This document shows, in pieces, positions 6,766 through 14,326 of a stretch of 23,989 nucleotides of DNA. Below the pieces are notes generated by a model, which searched no databases, was not told where the DNA came from, and was given only the letters and a program-made list of their open reading frames with translations. This DNA comes from Lachnospiraceae bacterium UBA6987. GTDB taxonomy: Bacteria > Bacillota > Clostridia > Lachnospirales > Lachnospiraceae. Numbering within the stretch: the first letter of the stretch is position 1; the number at the start of each line of letters is the position of its first letter. The stretch covers positions 1 to 23,989 of the forward strand of contig DJYD01000064.1 of NCBI GenBank assembly GCA_002449955.1. The letters run 5' to 3'. The translations under genes and the position numbers were made by a program.

Positions 6766-8241
6766 ATGTATTACATCGGTATTGATCTGGGAACGTCGGC
6801 AGTGAAGCTGCTGCTTACGGATGAAAAGGGAACGATCCTGAACACGGTGACGAAGGCTTATCCGATCAGCTTTCCTCATCCCGGCTGGTCCGAACAGGAG
6901 CCTGCCGACTGGTGGAACGCCTGCCTTGAGGGCTTGGATGAGCTGCTTGAAGGAAAAGACAAATCAGCTGTGGCAGCGATCGGCACGGCAGGACAGATGC
7001 ACGGCCTTGTGGCGCTTGACGCAGAAGGGAACGTGATCCGGCCCTGCATTCTGTGGAACGACGGCCGTACGGCGGGAGAGACGGAATGGCTCAATACCGT
7101 GATCGGCAAAGATAAGCTGTCCGCGCTTACGGGCAATATCGCCTTCGCCGGCTTTACTGCTCCGAAGCTTCTCTGGATGAAGAAAAACGAGCCGGAGAAT
7201 TTTGCGCGCATCGAGAAGATCATGCTGCCGAAGGACTATATCGCGTATCAGCTGACGGGAAAGCACTGCTGCGACTATTCCGACGCCTCCGGCATGCTGC
7301 TGCTTGACGTTGAACACCGCTGCTGGTCTCAGGAGATGCTGGAGATCTGCGGCATTTCCGAGGCGCAGATGCCGAAGCTTTACGAAAGCTATGAGGTCAT
7401 CGGCACGCTGAAAAAGGAGACGGCGGAAAGACTGGGCCTTCCGGAAAGCGTGAAGGTCGTCGCGGGGGCGGGCGACAACGCCGCCGCAGCCGTCGGCACC
7501 GGAACCGTGGGCGCCGGGACCTGCAATATCTCCCTGGGCACCAGCGGGACCATCTTCATCCCCTCGGAGCGCTTCGGCAAGGATCCCTTCGGCGCCATCC
7601 ACGCCTTCTGTCATGCGGACGGAGCCTACCACCTGATGGGCTGCATGCTGTCGGCGGCAAGCTGCAACAAGTGGCTGTGCGAAGATATCCTGAAGACGAC
7701 GGATCTTGCCGCGGAGCAGGCGGGGATCACGGAAGAGATGCTCGGCCGCAGCCATGTCTATTTCCTGCCCTATCTGATGGGGGAAAGGAGCCCCATCAAC
7801 GACGCCGACGCGAGAGGAACGTTCACGGGTCTTACCATGGACACCACGCGTGGGGATCTGGTGCTTGCCGTGCTAGAGGGTGTGGCGTTTGCCATCCGCG
7901 ACAGCCTGGAAGCCGCTAAAACCATCGGCGTCAAAGTAGACCGCAGCAAGCTGTGCGGCGGCGGAGCGAAGAGCCCGCTGTGGCGAAAGATCATTGCCGA
8001 CGTATTAAACATCCCGCTCGATATTCCCGAGGCCGAGGAAGGCCCGGGCTACGGTGCGGCAATGCTCGCGATGGTGGGAGACGGCGTGTACGAAAGCGTG
8101 GAAGCCTGTGCGGACGCCTTGGTGCGCACGCGCAGCACGGTGGAACCGGACCCGGAGACCGCTGCCCGCTATGAAGAGCGCTATCAGCAGTTCAGACAGA
8201 TCTATCCGGCCATGAAAGGCCTGTTCAAAAGCATTAAATAA
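6766..8241 (+). CDS. xylB: Xylulokinase
   Basis: A 491-residue FGGY-family sugar kinase that phosphorylates D-xylulose to D-xylulose 5-phosphate. The ATPase-fold N-terminus IGIDLGTSAVKLLL contains Asp8. GTAGQMHGLV is the sugar-binding loop typical of XylB, and GAGDNAAAAVG contains Asp237, equivalent to the catalytic Asp of characterised xylulokinases. The adenosine-binding region CGGGAKSPLWRKIIADV is intact. AAAGGAG lies upstream of the ATG. xylA follows after 12 bases, confirming xylose as substrate. The 96 bases upstream have no strong promoter-like sequence; CTGAAG (6707-6712) and CTTCAG (6726-6731) form only a weak inverted repeat. Confidence 0.95.
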   Translation: MYYIGIDLGTSAVKLLLTDEKGTILNTVTKAYPISFPHPGWSEQEPADWWNACLEGLDELLEGKDKSAVAAIGTAGQMHGLVALDAEGNVIRPCILWNDGRTAGETEWLNTVIGKDKLSALTGNIAFAGFTAPKLLWMKKNEPENFARIEKIMLPKDYIAYQLTGKHCCDYSDASGMLLLDVEHRCWSQEMLEICGISEAQMPKLYESYEVIGTLKKETAERLGLPESVKVVAGAGDNAAAAVGTGTVGAGTCNISLGTSGTIFIPSERFGKDPFGAIHAFCHADGAYHLMGCMLSAASCNKWLCEDILKTTDLAAEQAGITEEMLGRSHVYFLPYLMGERSPINDADARGTFTGLTMDTTRGDLVLAVLEGVAFAIRDSLEAAKTIGVKVDRSKLCGGGAKSPLWRKIIADVLNIPLDIPEAEEGPGYGAAMLAMVGDGVYESVEACADALVRTRSTVEPDPETAARYEERYQQFRQIYPAMKGLFKSIK

Positions 8242-8253
8242 GGAGCACAGAAA

Positions 8254-9570
8254 ATGAAAGAAATATTCGAAGGGATCCCGAAGATCGCATATGAAGGCCC
8301 GAAGAGCAAGAACCCGCTGGCCTTCAAGTTTTACGATCCGGAGCGCGTCATCATGGGCAAGCCCATGAAGGAACACCTGCCTTTTGCCATGGCCTGGTGG
8401 CATAATCTCTGCGCTGCCGGAACGGATATGTTCGGCCGGGATACCGCCGACAAGTCCTTCGGTGCCGAAAAAGGCACCATGGCGCATGCAAAAGCAAAGG
8501 TGGATGCGGGATTTGAATTCATGCAGAAGCTCGGGATCCGCTATTTCTGCTTCCATGACGTGGACCTGGTCCCCGAAGCGGATGATATCAAAGAGACCAA
8601 CCGCAGACTGGATGAGATCAGCGATTATATCCTGGAAAAGATGCAGGGAACAGACATCAAGTGCCTGTGGGGCACCGCCAATATGTTCTCCAATCCCCGC
8701 TTTATGAACGGCGCCGGGAGCTCGAACAGCGCGGAAGTTTTCTGCTTTGCCGCTGCGCAGATCAAGAAGGCGCTGGAGCTGACCGTGAAGCTCGGCGGAC
8801 GCGGCTACGTCTTCTGGGGCGGCAGGGAAGGCTATGAAACGCTGCTGAACACGGATGTGAAGTTCGAGCAGGAAAATATCGCGAAGCTGATGCATCTGGC
8901 GGTGGACTACGGCCGCTCCATCGGCTTTGCCGGAGACTTCTACATCGAGCCGAAGCCGAAGGAACCCATGAAGCATCAGTACGATTTTGACGCCGCGACG
9001 GCCATCGGCTTCCTGCGCCAGTACGGGCTGGACAAGGATTTCAAGATGAATATCGAGGCGAACCATGCTACGCTGGCCGGCCATACCTTCCAGCATGATC
9101 TGCGGATCTCCGCGATCAACGGCATGCTGGGCAGCATCGACGCCAACCAGGGCGATACGCTGCTCGGATGGGATACGGATGAGTTCCCGTTCAACGTGTA
9201 CGACGCCACGATGTGCATGTACGAAGTCCTGAAGAACGGCGGCCTGACCGGCGGCTTCAACTTCGACTCCAAGACCAGACGTCCGAGCTACACCGCGGAG
9301 GATATGTTCCAGGCCTATATCCTGGGCATGGATACCTTTGCCCTCGGCCTGATCAAGGCGGCGGCGCTGATCGAAGACGGCAGACTGGACCGGTTCGTGA
9401 AGGAACGCTATGCCAGCTACGAGAGCGGCATCGGCGCAAGGATCCGCGAGGGCAGCGTGACGCTTGCCGAGCTCGCGGCATATGCCGAAGAAAAGGGCGC
9501 CGCAGCGCTTCCGGGCAGCGGCCGTCAGGAACAGCTGGAAAGCGTCGTGAACGAGGTCCTGTTCGGATAA
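8254..9570 (+). CDS. xylA: Xylose isomerase (class II)
   Basis: A 438-residue TIM-barrel enzyme that interconverts D-xylose and D-xylulose with two divalent metals. It has the class II length with N-terminal extension. His101 in FHDVDL, VFWGGREGYE, Glu232 in YIEPKPKEP, EANHATLAGHTFQHD and DANQGDTLLGWDTDEFP are all intact. It is co-transcribed with xylB (12-base gap including AGGAGC). The next gene is convergent, 33 bases after the stop; the gap shows only a short ACGAA/TTCGT hairpin that is too weak to call a terminator. Xylose freed by the GH43 enzyme of the neighbouring cluster would enter central metabolism here. Confidence 0.97.
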   Translation: MKEIFEGIPKIAYEGPKSKNPLAFKFYDPERVIMGKPMKEHLPFAMAWWHNLCAAGTDMFGRDTADKSFGAEKGTMAHAKAKVDAGFEFMQKLGIRYFCFHDVDLVPEADDIKETNRRLDEISDYILEKMQGTDIKCLWGTANMFSNPRFMNGAGSSNSAEVFCFAAAQIKKALELTVKLGGRGYVFWGGREGYETLLNTDVKFEQENIAKLMHLAVDYGRSIGFAGDFYIEPKPKEPMKHQYDFDAATAIGFLRQYGLDKDFKMNIEANHATLAGHTFQHDLRISAINGMLGSIDANQGDTLLGWDTDEFPFNVYDATMCMYEVLKNGGLTGGFNFDSKTRRPSYTAEDMFQAYILGMDTFALGLIKAAALIEDGRLDRFVKERYASYESGIGARIREGSVTLAELAAYAEEKGAAALPGSGRQEQLESVVNEVLFG

Positions 9571-9603
9571 ACGAAGGCTTTTCGTGTGCAGGTGTTTATG
9601 CCG

Positions 9604-10302
9604 TCACTGTTCCTTGCGGAAACGGGCGGGCGTCAGGCCTGTGTCTTCGCGAAAACACTGAATAAAATAATTGGGCGTGCAGAAAGAAAGCTTCTCAGCG
9701 ATCTCTCCGACGGAGAGCGCCGTGGTCAGGAGCAGGATCTTTGCACGCTCGATTTTTTTTCGGCGGATGTAGGCGTTGACGGTCTCTCCGGTCTCTTTTT
9801 TGAACTTTTCCGTCAGGTAGTATTCCGAATAGCCGGTCAGCTTTGCCAGCTCGGAAAGAGAGATGTTTTCCTGAAAATGAAGCTCCAGATAGTCACAGCA
9901 TTTACGCACGGTGAGAGAATAGTCCGGCCGGATGCCGAGCTCGTGCACGCGGCGGATAAAGTCTTCATACATATCCGTGGCAAGGCGGGCGATCTCTTTC
10001 GGATCATGGCTTTTTTCGGCGCGGTTGATATAGTCGTCGCCTAACGCGTAGGCGATCTCGGGGGAGAGTCCGCCCTCCATGGCTGCCCGGCTGACGAGCG
10101 TGGCAAAGACGATCACGCTGGTCTTCATCTGCCGGAGGGGTTCTCTTGTGGATACCGGGACGCCGGGGCTTAAGCGTTCGCTTTCCCGGAAGGCGTCCAG
10201 ATAGTTGATATCCCCGGTGCGCACCATTTCAAGCAGTGCTTTTTCGGCCAGATAGATCTGATTTCTGTCTCTGATGGGACCTTGCTGCTCATGTTCGGCC
10301 AT
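9604..10302 (-). CDS. AraC-family transcriptional regulator (short form)
   Basis: A 232-residue regulator with a C-terminal AraC/XylS double helix-turn-helix (about 128-232). The first HTH is ISLSELAKLTGYSEYYLTEK; the second, SVGEIAEKLSFCTPNYFIQ, ends in the conserved GLTPARFRK. The N-terminal 125 residues are helical with no cupin or receiver domain. They resemble the linker region of larger Firmicute AraC proteins whose ligand-binding domain is missing here. GAAGGGA precedes the ATG at a usual distance. The gene diverges from the GPH transporter operon and has its own good promoter (10335-10364). It is the obvious candidate regulator of that operon and perhaps of xylBA. The signal it senses cannot be read from the sequence. 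Confidence 0.85.
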   Translation of the reverse strand: MAEHEQQGPIRDRNQIYLAEKALLEMVRTGDINYLDAFRESERLSPGVPVSTREPLRQMKTSVIVFATLVSRAAMEGGLSPEIAYALGDDYINRAEKSHDPKEIARLATDMYEDFIRRVHELGIRPDYSLTVRKCCDYLELHFQENISLSELAKLTGYSEYYLTEKFKKETGETVNAYIRRKKIERAKILLLTTALSVGEIAEKLSFCTPNYFIQCFREDTGLTPARFRKEQ

Positions 10303-10334
10303 CGTTTTCTTTTCCCTTCGTCTTTCTTTTCTTT

Positions 10335-10364
10335 ACTATACAGGATATCTTCCGCCTATGACAA
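10335..10364 (-). promoter_or_regulatory. Promoter of the short AraC gene
   Basis: On the minus strand, -35 TTGTCA (10359-10364, 5 of 6) and -10 TATAGT (10335-10340, 5 of 6) are spaced 18 bases apart. The start would be near 10328, about 26 bases before the ATG at 10302. The -35 box abuts the repeat element at 10366-10407. Confidence 0.72.
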
Positions 10365-10365
10365 G

Positions 10366-10407
10366 AGGAAAAAGCATAATTTGCCTGAAAAAACATAATT
10401 TTTCCTG
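10366..10407. promoter_or_regulatory. Candidate AraC operator: tandem A-rich repeats within an inverted repeat
   Basis: Two copies of a near-identical element, AAAAAGCATAATTTGCCTG (10369-10387) and AAAAACATAATTTTTCCTG (10389-10407), lie about 19-20 bases apart, close to two helical turns. This fits the direct-repeat half-sites bound by AraC-family proteins. The pair is bounded by AGGAAAAA (10366-10373) and its exact reverse complement TTTTTCCT (10399-10406). It touches the -35 of the AraC promoter and ends about 34 bases before the transporter operon's -10. Confidence 0.55.
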
Positions 10408-10440
10408 AGTATCTTTCTTTCATTGCGATTCCGATTTGCA

Positions 10441-10446
10441 TACAAT
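10441..10446 (+). promoter_or_regulatory. Probable -10 of the transporter/hydrolase operon
   Basis: TACAAT matches the -10 consensus in 5 of 6 positions. The hexamer 17 bases upstream (TTTCAT) is a poor -35, as expected for a promoter that needs an activator such as the adjacent AraC protein. The start would be near 10453, about 62 bases before the ATG at 10515. Confidence 0.45.
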
Positions 10447-10514
10447 TAAAACAGTTCATTTCACGAAAACAACTGAAAACAGGTATCGGACAAAGCAAAG
10501 AAAGGAATACTCCC

Positions 10515-11987
10515 ATGGCAAACCAAGTGCTTACCCCTTCGGAACAGGGCGGCGTGCAGTACCGCCGCGCAAAACTCTGGCAGATCATTCTCATCGCGTG
10601 CAACGCCTTCAACGGAATGGCGGTCTACACGATCATCGGCATGGCGCCGTACGCAGCAAGCATCGGCTACGGCATCGCCACGGTCGCCGTGGGCGGCCTG
10701 CTCATGTTCACCCGTATCTTCGATGCGGTCACCGACCCGCTGCTCGCGTTTCTCTACGATCGCGTCAACACCCGCTTCGGCAAGATCCGTCCGCTGGTGC
10801 TGCTTGGCTGGCTGATCCAGACCTGCGGCCTGCTGGGACTCTTCATTTTCTTCTCCAGCAAGGGACACGGCGTTCCCACCTTCCTGATCTGCTATGTCAT
10901 TTATGTGATCGGCTACACGATCGTGAACATGACGGCCCAGACGCTTGGCGCGCTCATTACCAACGATCCGAAGCAGCGCCCCACCGTGGGTGTATGGAAT
11001 ACTGCGCTCAACTACATGATTCCCATGGCGCTTACCATCATCCTGAATATGAAGCTCCTGCCGAAGTTTGGCGGCACCTACAATCAGCAGTTCCTGACTG
11101 TTGCCTGCCTCATCTGCATAGCCATGTCCCTGTTCGGCGTGATCATGGTCTGCATCGGTATTGCCGAGTATGACAAGCCGGAGAACTTCAAGGGCACTTC
11201 CAAGGTCGATGAGCGCCTGAAGCTGAAGGATGTGCTGAATGTGCTTACCCACAACAAGCCCCTGCAGAGCTACATCATCTCCGCCGCTTCCGACAAGATC
11301 GCCCAGCAGGCGCAGTCGGCGACCATCGTCAGCACGCTGCTGCTCGGCATCCTGATCGGGGACATGGGACTTGGCACGCTCGTGACCGTGGTCGGCAGCT
11401 TCCCCTCCATCATCTTCGCCATTTTCGGCGCGAAATATGCCGGCAAACACGGCAATAAGGAATCGATCGTCACCTGGACCCGCATCTGTATCCTGGCAAA
11501 CATCGTGGCCATCGCTTTCCTGACTATCATCGATCCGAAGGCCATCGCGAACAAGGGCATTCTGATGTATGCCTTCATGTTGATCACGCTCTGCTGCAGC
11601 GGCTTTGCCATGTGCGTGACCACGGCCAATACCGGCTTCATGGCTGATATCATCGACTACGAGCTGGACCGCAGCGGCAAATATATCCCGGCGGTCGTTT
11701 CCGGCACCTACAGCCTGATCGACAAGATCGTATCCTCCGTATCCTCTGTGATCGTGACCGCCTGCATCGCGCTCGTGGGCTATACCGCGACCGTGCCGCA
11801 GCCCGGTGATCCCGCAACGACCGGCGTGTTCTGGGTGACCATGTTCCTGCGTTACGGCCTGGCCATCGTTGGCTGGCTCATCACCCTGCTTGCCATGCGC
11901 GGCTGCAAGCTGACGAAGGATGAAATGGCGAACGTACAGAAGCGGATCGCGGACAAAAAGGCTGCACTGAAGGAACTGCAGAATTGA
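10515..11987 (+). CDS. GPH-family glycoside/pentoside:cation symporter (MFS_2)
   Basis: A 490-residue inner-membrane transporter with about 12 hydrophobic segments. It carries the GPH family signature: RIFDAVTDP (Asp70, Asp74) followed by LYDRVNTRFGKIRP in the loop between segments 2 and 3, and the matching second-half motif DIIDYELDRSGKY. Members of this family (MelB, XylP, XynB, LacS, UidB) import glycosides, short oligosaccharides or glucuronides with Na+ or H+. It lies first in the operon, ahead of four hydrolases without signal peptides, so it is the likely importer of their substrate. AAAGGAA precedes the ATG. There is no fused EIIA-like domain as in LacS. The exact substrate is not readable; a glycoside or di-/trisaccharide is expected. 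Confidence 0.9.
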   Translation: MANQVLTPSEQGGVQYRRAKLWQIILIACNAFNGMAVYTIIGMAPYAASIGYGIATVAVGGLLMFTRIFDAVTDPLLAFLYDRVNTRFGKIRPLVLLGWLIQTCGLLGLFIFFSSKGHGVPTFLICYVIYVIGYTIVNMTAQTLGALITNDPKQRPTVGVWNTALNYMIPMALTIILNMKLLPKFGGTYNQQFLTVACLICIAMSLFGVIMVCIGIAEYDKPENFKGTSKVDERLKLKDVLNVLTHNKPLQSYIISAASDKIAQQAQSATIVSTLLLGILIGDMGLGTLVTVVGSFPSIIFAIFGAKYAGKHGNKESIVTWTRICILANIVAIAFLTIIDPKAIANKGILMYAFMLITLCCSGFAMCVTTANTGFMADIIDYELDRSGKYIPAVVSGTYSLIDKIVSSVSSVIVTACIALVGYTATVPQPGDPATTGVFWVTMFLRYGLAIVGWLITLLAMRGCKLTKDEMANVQKRIADKKAALKELQN

Positions 11988-11997
11988 CAGCTCATAA

Positions 11998-12029
11998 GAA
12001 GGCAGGCACGATCATGCCTGCTTTCTCTT
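11998..12029 (+). terminator. Imperfect intrinsic terminator / attenuator after the transporter gene
   Basis: GCAGGCA (12002-12008) pairs perfectly with TGCCTGC (12015-12021) around a 6-base loop. The stem can be extended to 11 pairs, with one wobble, using GAAG and TTTC. The tract after the core stem is TTTCTCTT, interrupted by C, so termination is probably partial. It lies between the transporter and the GH2 gene, leaving the AGGAGG of GH2 free. Confidence 0.6.
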
Positions 12030-12043
12030 AAACAGGAGGATCC

Positions 12044-14296
12044 ATGAGGAAAGTAAGTAGGATCAATGATAACTGGCGTTTTCTCCGGGCAGATATGTCC
12101 GTGGAGAATGCGATGCAATATGCGTCCCGCGGGGAGCAGGTGACGCTCCCGCACACCTGGAACGCAGTGGACGGCCAGGACGGCGGGAACGATTACTACC
12201 GCGGCCGCTGCTGGTACGTGCGGAAGCTCGGCGCAGAGGAAACGGCGGATGTGAAAGCCGGGCGGAAGCTTTTTCTGGAATTTGCCGGCGCCGCGCACAG
12301 CTGCGAGGTCTTCTTAAACGGCAAAAAGCTGGCTGCGCATGAGGGCGGCTATTCCGCCTTCCGCACGGAGCTGACTGGGTATCTTCGCACAGGTGGGGAC
12401 GCGGAAAACGTCCTGGCCGTTGCCGTAGATAACCGCGAGAATGACCGCGTGTACCCGCAGAAGGCGGATTTCACCTTCTACGGCGGCCTCTACCGCGAGG
12501 TCAGGCTGATCAGCGTACCGGAGGAGCATTTTGAACTGATGAAGGACGGTACCCCCGGCATCAAGGTGACGCCTTCCGTGGATCTGGAAAAACGTCTTGC
12601 GGAAGTGAAGGTAGAGACCTGGCAGAACGCAGCGCGTGTCCGCTTTACGCTGAAGGGCGAGGATGCGGACGGAAAGCCCATCCTGCTGACGCAGGAGACG
12701 GCATCCGAAAACGGCAAGGCCTGCGCAGGCTTCACGATCGAAAACGTGCGCCTCTGGAACGGCACGGCGGATCCTTACCTGTATACGGCAAAGGCCTCCC
12801 TTGAGAGCGGCGACGAGGTGAGCACGCGCTTCGGCTGCCGCGTGTTTGCCTGCGATCCCGAAAAGGGCTTTTTCCTGAACGGCCGCAGCTATCCGCTGCG
12901 CGGCGTCTCGAGGCACCAGGATCTTAAAGGAAAGGGCAATGCGCTGTCGATAGAAGATCATCAGGCAGACATGGCGATCGTCCGCGAGCTCGGCGCGAAT
13001 ACGCTCCGCCTTGCCCATTATCAGCACGCGCAGGAATTCTATGACCTCTGCGACGAAAACGGCATCGTGGTCTGGGCCGAGATCCCGTATATCACCATGC
13101 ACATGACGGACGGCAGGGAAAACACGCTCACCCAGATGCGCGAGCTGATCACGCAGTGCTATAATCATCCCAGTATTGCCGTCTGGGGGCTCTCGAACGA
13201 GATCACGGCGGCAAGCGCGGTGAACGAAGACCTGCTGGAAAACCACAGGCAGTTAAATGAGCTCTGCCACCAGATGGATAAGACGCGCCTGACGACCATG
13301 GCGAATGTTTTCATGCTGGAAACGGACAGCCCCATCCTGGAGATCCCGGACATTAACAGCTACAACCTGTATTTCGGCTGGTACCTGGGCGAGCTTTCGC
13401 AGACGGATGAATTCTTTGACGAATATCACGCAAAGTATCCGGAGCGGGTGATCGGCTTTTCGGAATACGGCGCGGATGCGAACCCGGCTTTCCATTCCTC
13501 CCGCCCCGAAAAGGGAGACTACAGCGAGGAATACCAGGCGCTCTATCATGAGCACATGCTGAAGATGATCGAGGAAAGACCCTATCTCTGGGCAACTCAC
13601 GTCTGGAACCTGTTCGATTTTGCGGCGGACGGCCGCGATGAGGGCGGAAAGCACGGGGAGAACCAAAAAGGCCTCGTGACCTTTGACCGCAAGCTCAAAA
13701 AGGATGCCTTCTATCTGTACAAGGCGGCCTGGAATAAAGAGGAAGCCTTTGTGCACCTGTGCGGGAGCCGCTATGCAAAGCGGGCAGAAGCGGAGACGGA
13801 GGTCAAGGTCTACTCCAATCAGAGCGAGGTCTCGCTATATGTGGACGGCCGTCTCATCGGAACGCAGGAGGGAAGGACCGTATTTACCTTCCGCATCCCG
13901 CTTTCCGGTACGCATCAGGTGAAGGCTGTCTCCGGCGGGGCGGCAGACGAAATGACGCTCATCCGGGTGGATGAGCCGGAGGAAAGCTATATCTTCAACA
14001 AGGCGGCTGCGTCGGTCGCGAACTGGTTCGATGCGGAGGAAAACGATCCTTCCTGCTTCTCCGTTCAGGATACCCTGGGCGAGATCAGACAGCATCCGCA
14101 GGCCGGGGCCATCGTGAATGCGATGATGGAAAAAGGGGCTGCGGAGCGCGGCGACGTTGCGGCGGCGGTGAAGGACAATCCCGCCCTGCAGCGGATGATG
14201 GGCCGCATGACCATGCTGAGCCTTTTGAAGCAGTCCGGTGCGGATGAAGAAAGCATCAGGCAGTTAAATCGCATCCTGCAGGGGATAAAGAAATAA
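12044..14296 (+). CDS. Glycoside hydrolase family 2 (beta-galactosidase-like)
   Basis: A 750-residue retaining beta-glycosidase. Domains in order: jelly-roll sugar-binding domain (about 1-155, with TLPHTWNAVDGQDGGNDYYRG typical of GH2), an Ig-like sandwich (about 160-260), a TIM barrel (about 265-560), a second Ig-like domain (about 570-645, with VYSNQSEVSLYVDGR) and a helical tail (about 650-750). The acid/base is Glu386 in WGLSNEI and the nucleophile Glu474 in GFSEYGAD. No signal peptide is present, so it acts in the cytoplasm on imported substrate. AGGAGG precedes the ATG. GH2 also contains beta-glucuronidases, mannosidases and other specificities; the glucuronidase NxK motif is not evident, so beta-galactosidase or a related pyranosidase is the best guess. 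Confidence 0.88.
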   Translation: MRKVSRINDNWRFLRADMSVENAMQYASRGEQVTLPHTWNAVDGQDGGNDYYRGRCWYVRKLGAEETADVKAGRKLFLEFAGAAHSCEVFLNGKKLAAHEGGYSAFRTELTGYLRTGGDAENVLAVAVDNRENDRVYPQKADFTFYGGLYREVRLISVPEEHFELMKDGTPGIKVTPSVDLEKRLAEVKVETWQNAARVRFTLKGEDADGKPILLTQETASENGKACAGFTIENVRLWNGTADPYLYTAKASLESGDEVSTRFGCRVFACDPEKGFFLNGRSYPLRGVSRHQDLKGKGNALSIEDHQADMAIVRELGANTLRLAHYQHAQEFYDLCDENGIVVWAEIPYITMHMTDGRENTLTQMRELITQCYNHPSIAVWGLSNEITAASAVNEDLLENHRQLNELCHQMDKTRLTTMANVFMLETDSPILEIPDINSYNLYFGWYLGELSQTDEFFDEYHAKYPERVIGFSEYGADANPAFHSSRPEKGDYSEEYQALYHEHMLKMIEERPYLWATHVWNLFDFAADGRDEGGKHGENQKGLVTFDRKLKKDAFYLYKAAWNKEEAFVHLCGSRYAKRAEAETEVKVYSNQSEVSLYVDGRLIGTQEGRTVFTFRIPLSGTHQVKAVSGGAADEMTLIRVDEPEESYIFNKAAASVANWFDAEENDPSCFSVQDTLGEIRQHPQAGAIVNAMMEKGAAERGDVAAAVKDNPALQRMMGRMTMLSLLKQSGADEESIRQLNRILQGIKK

Positions 14297-14326
14297 AGCG
14301 GCCGTGGAAGGCATGAAAGGATCGAT

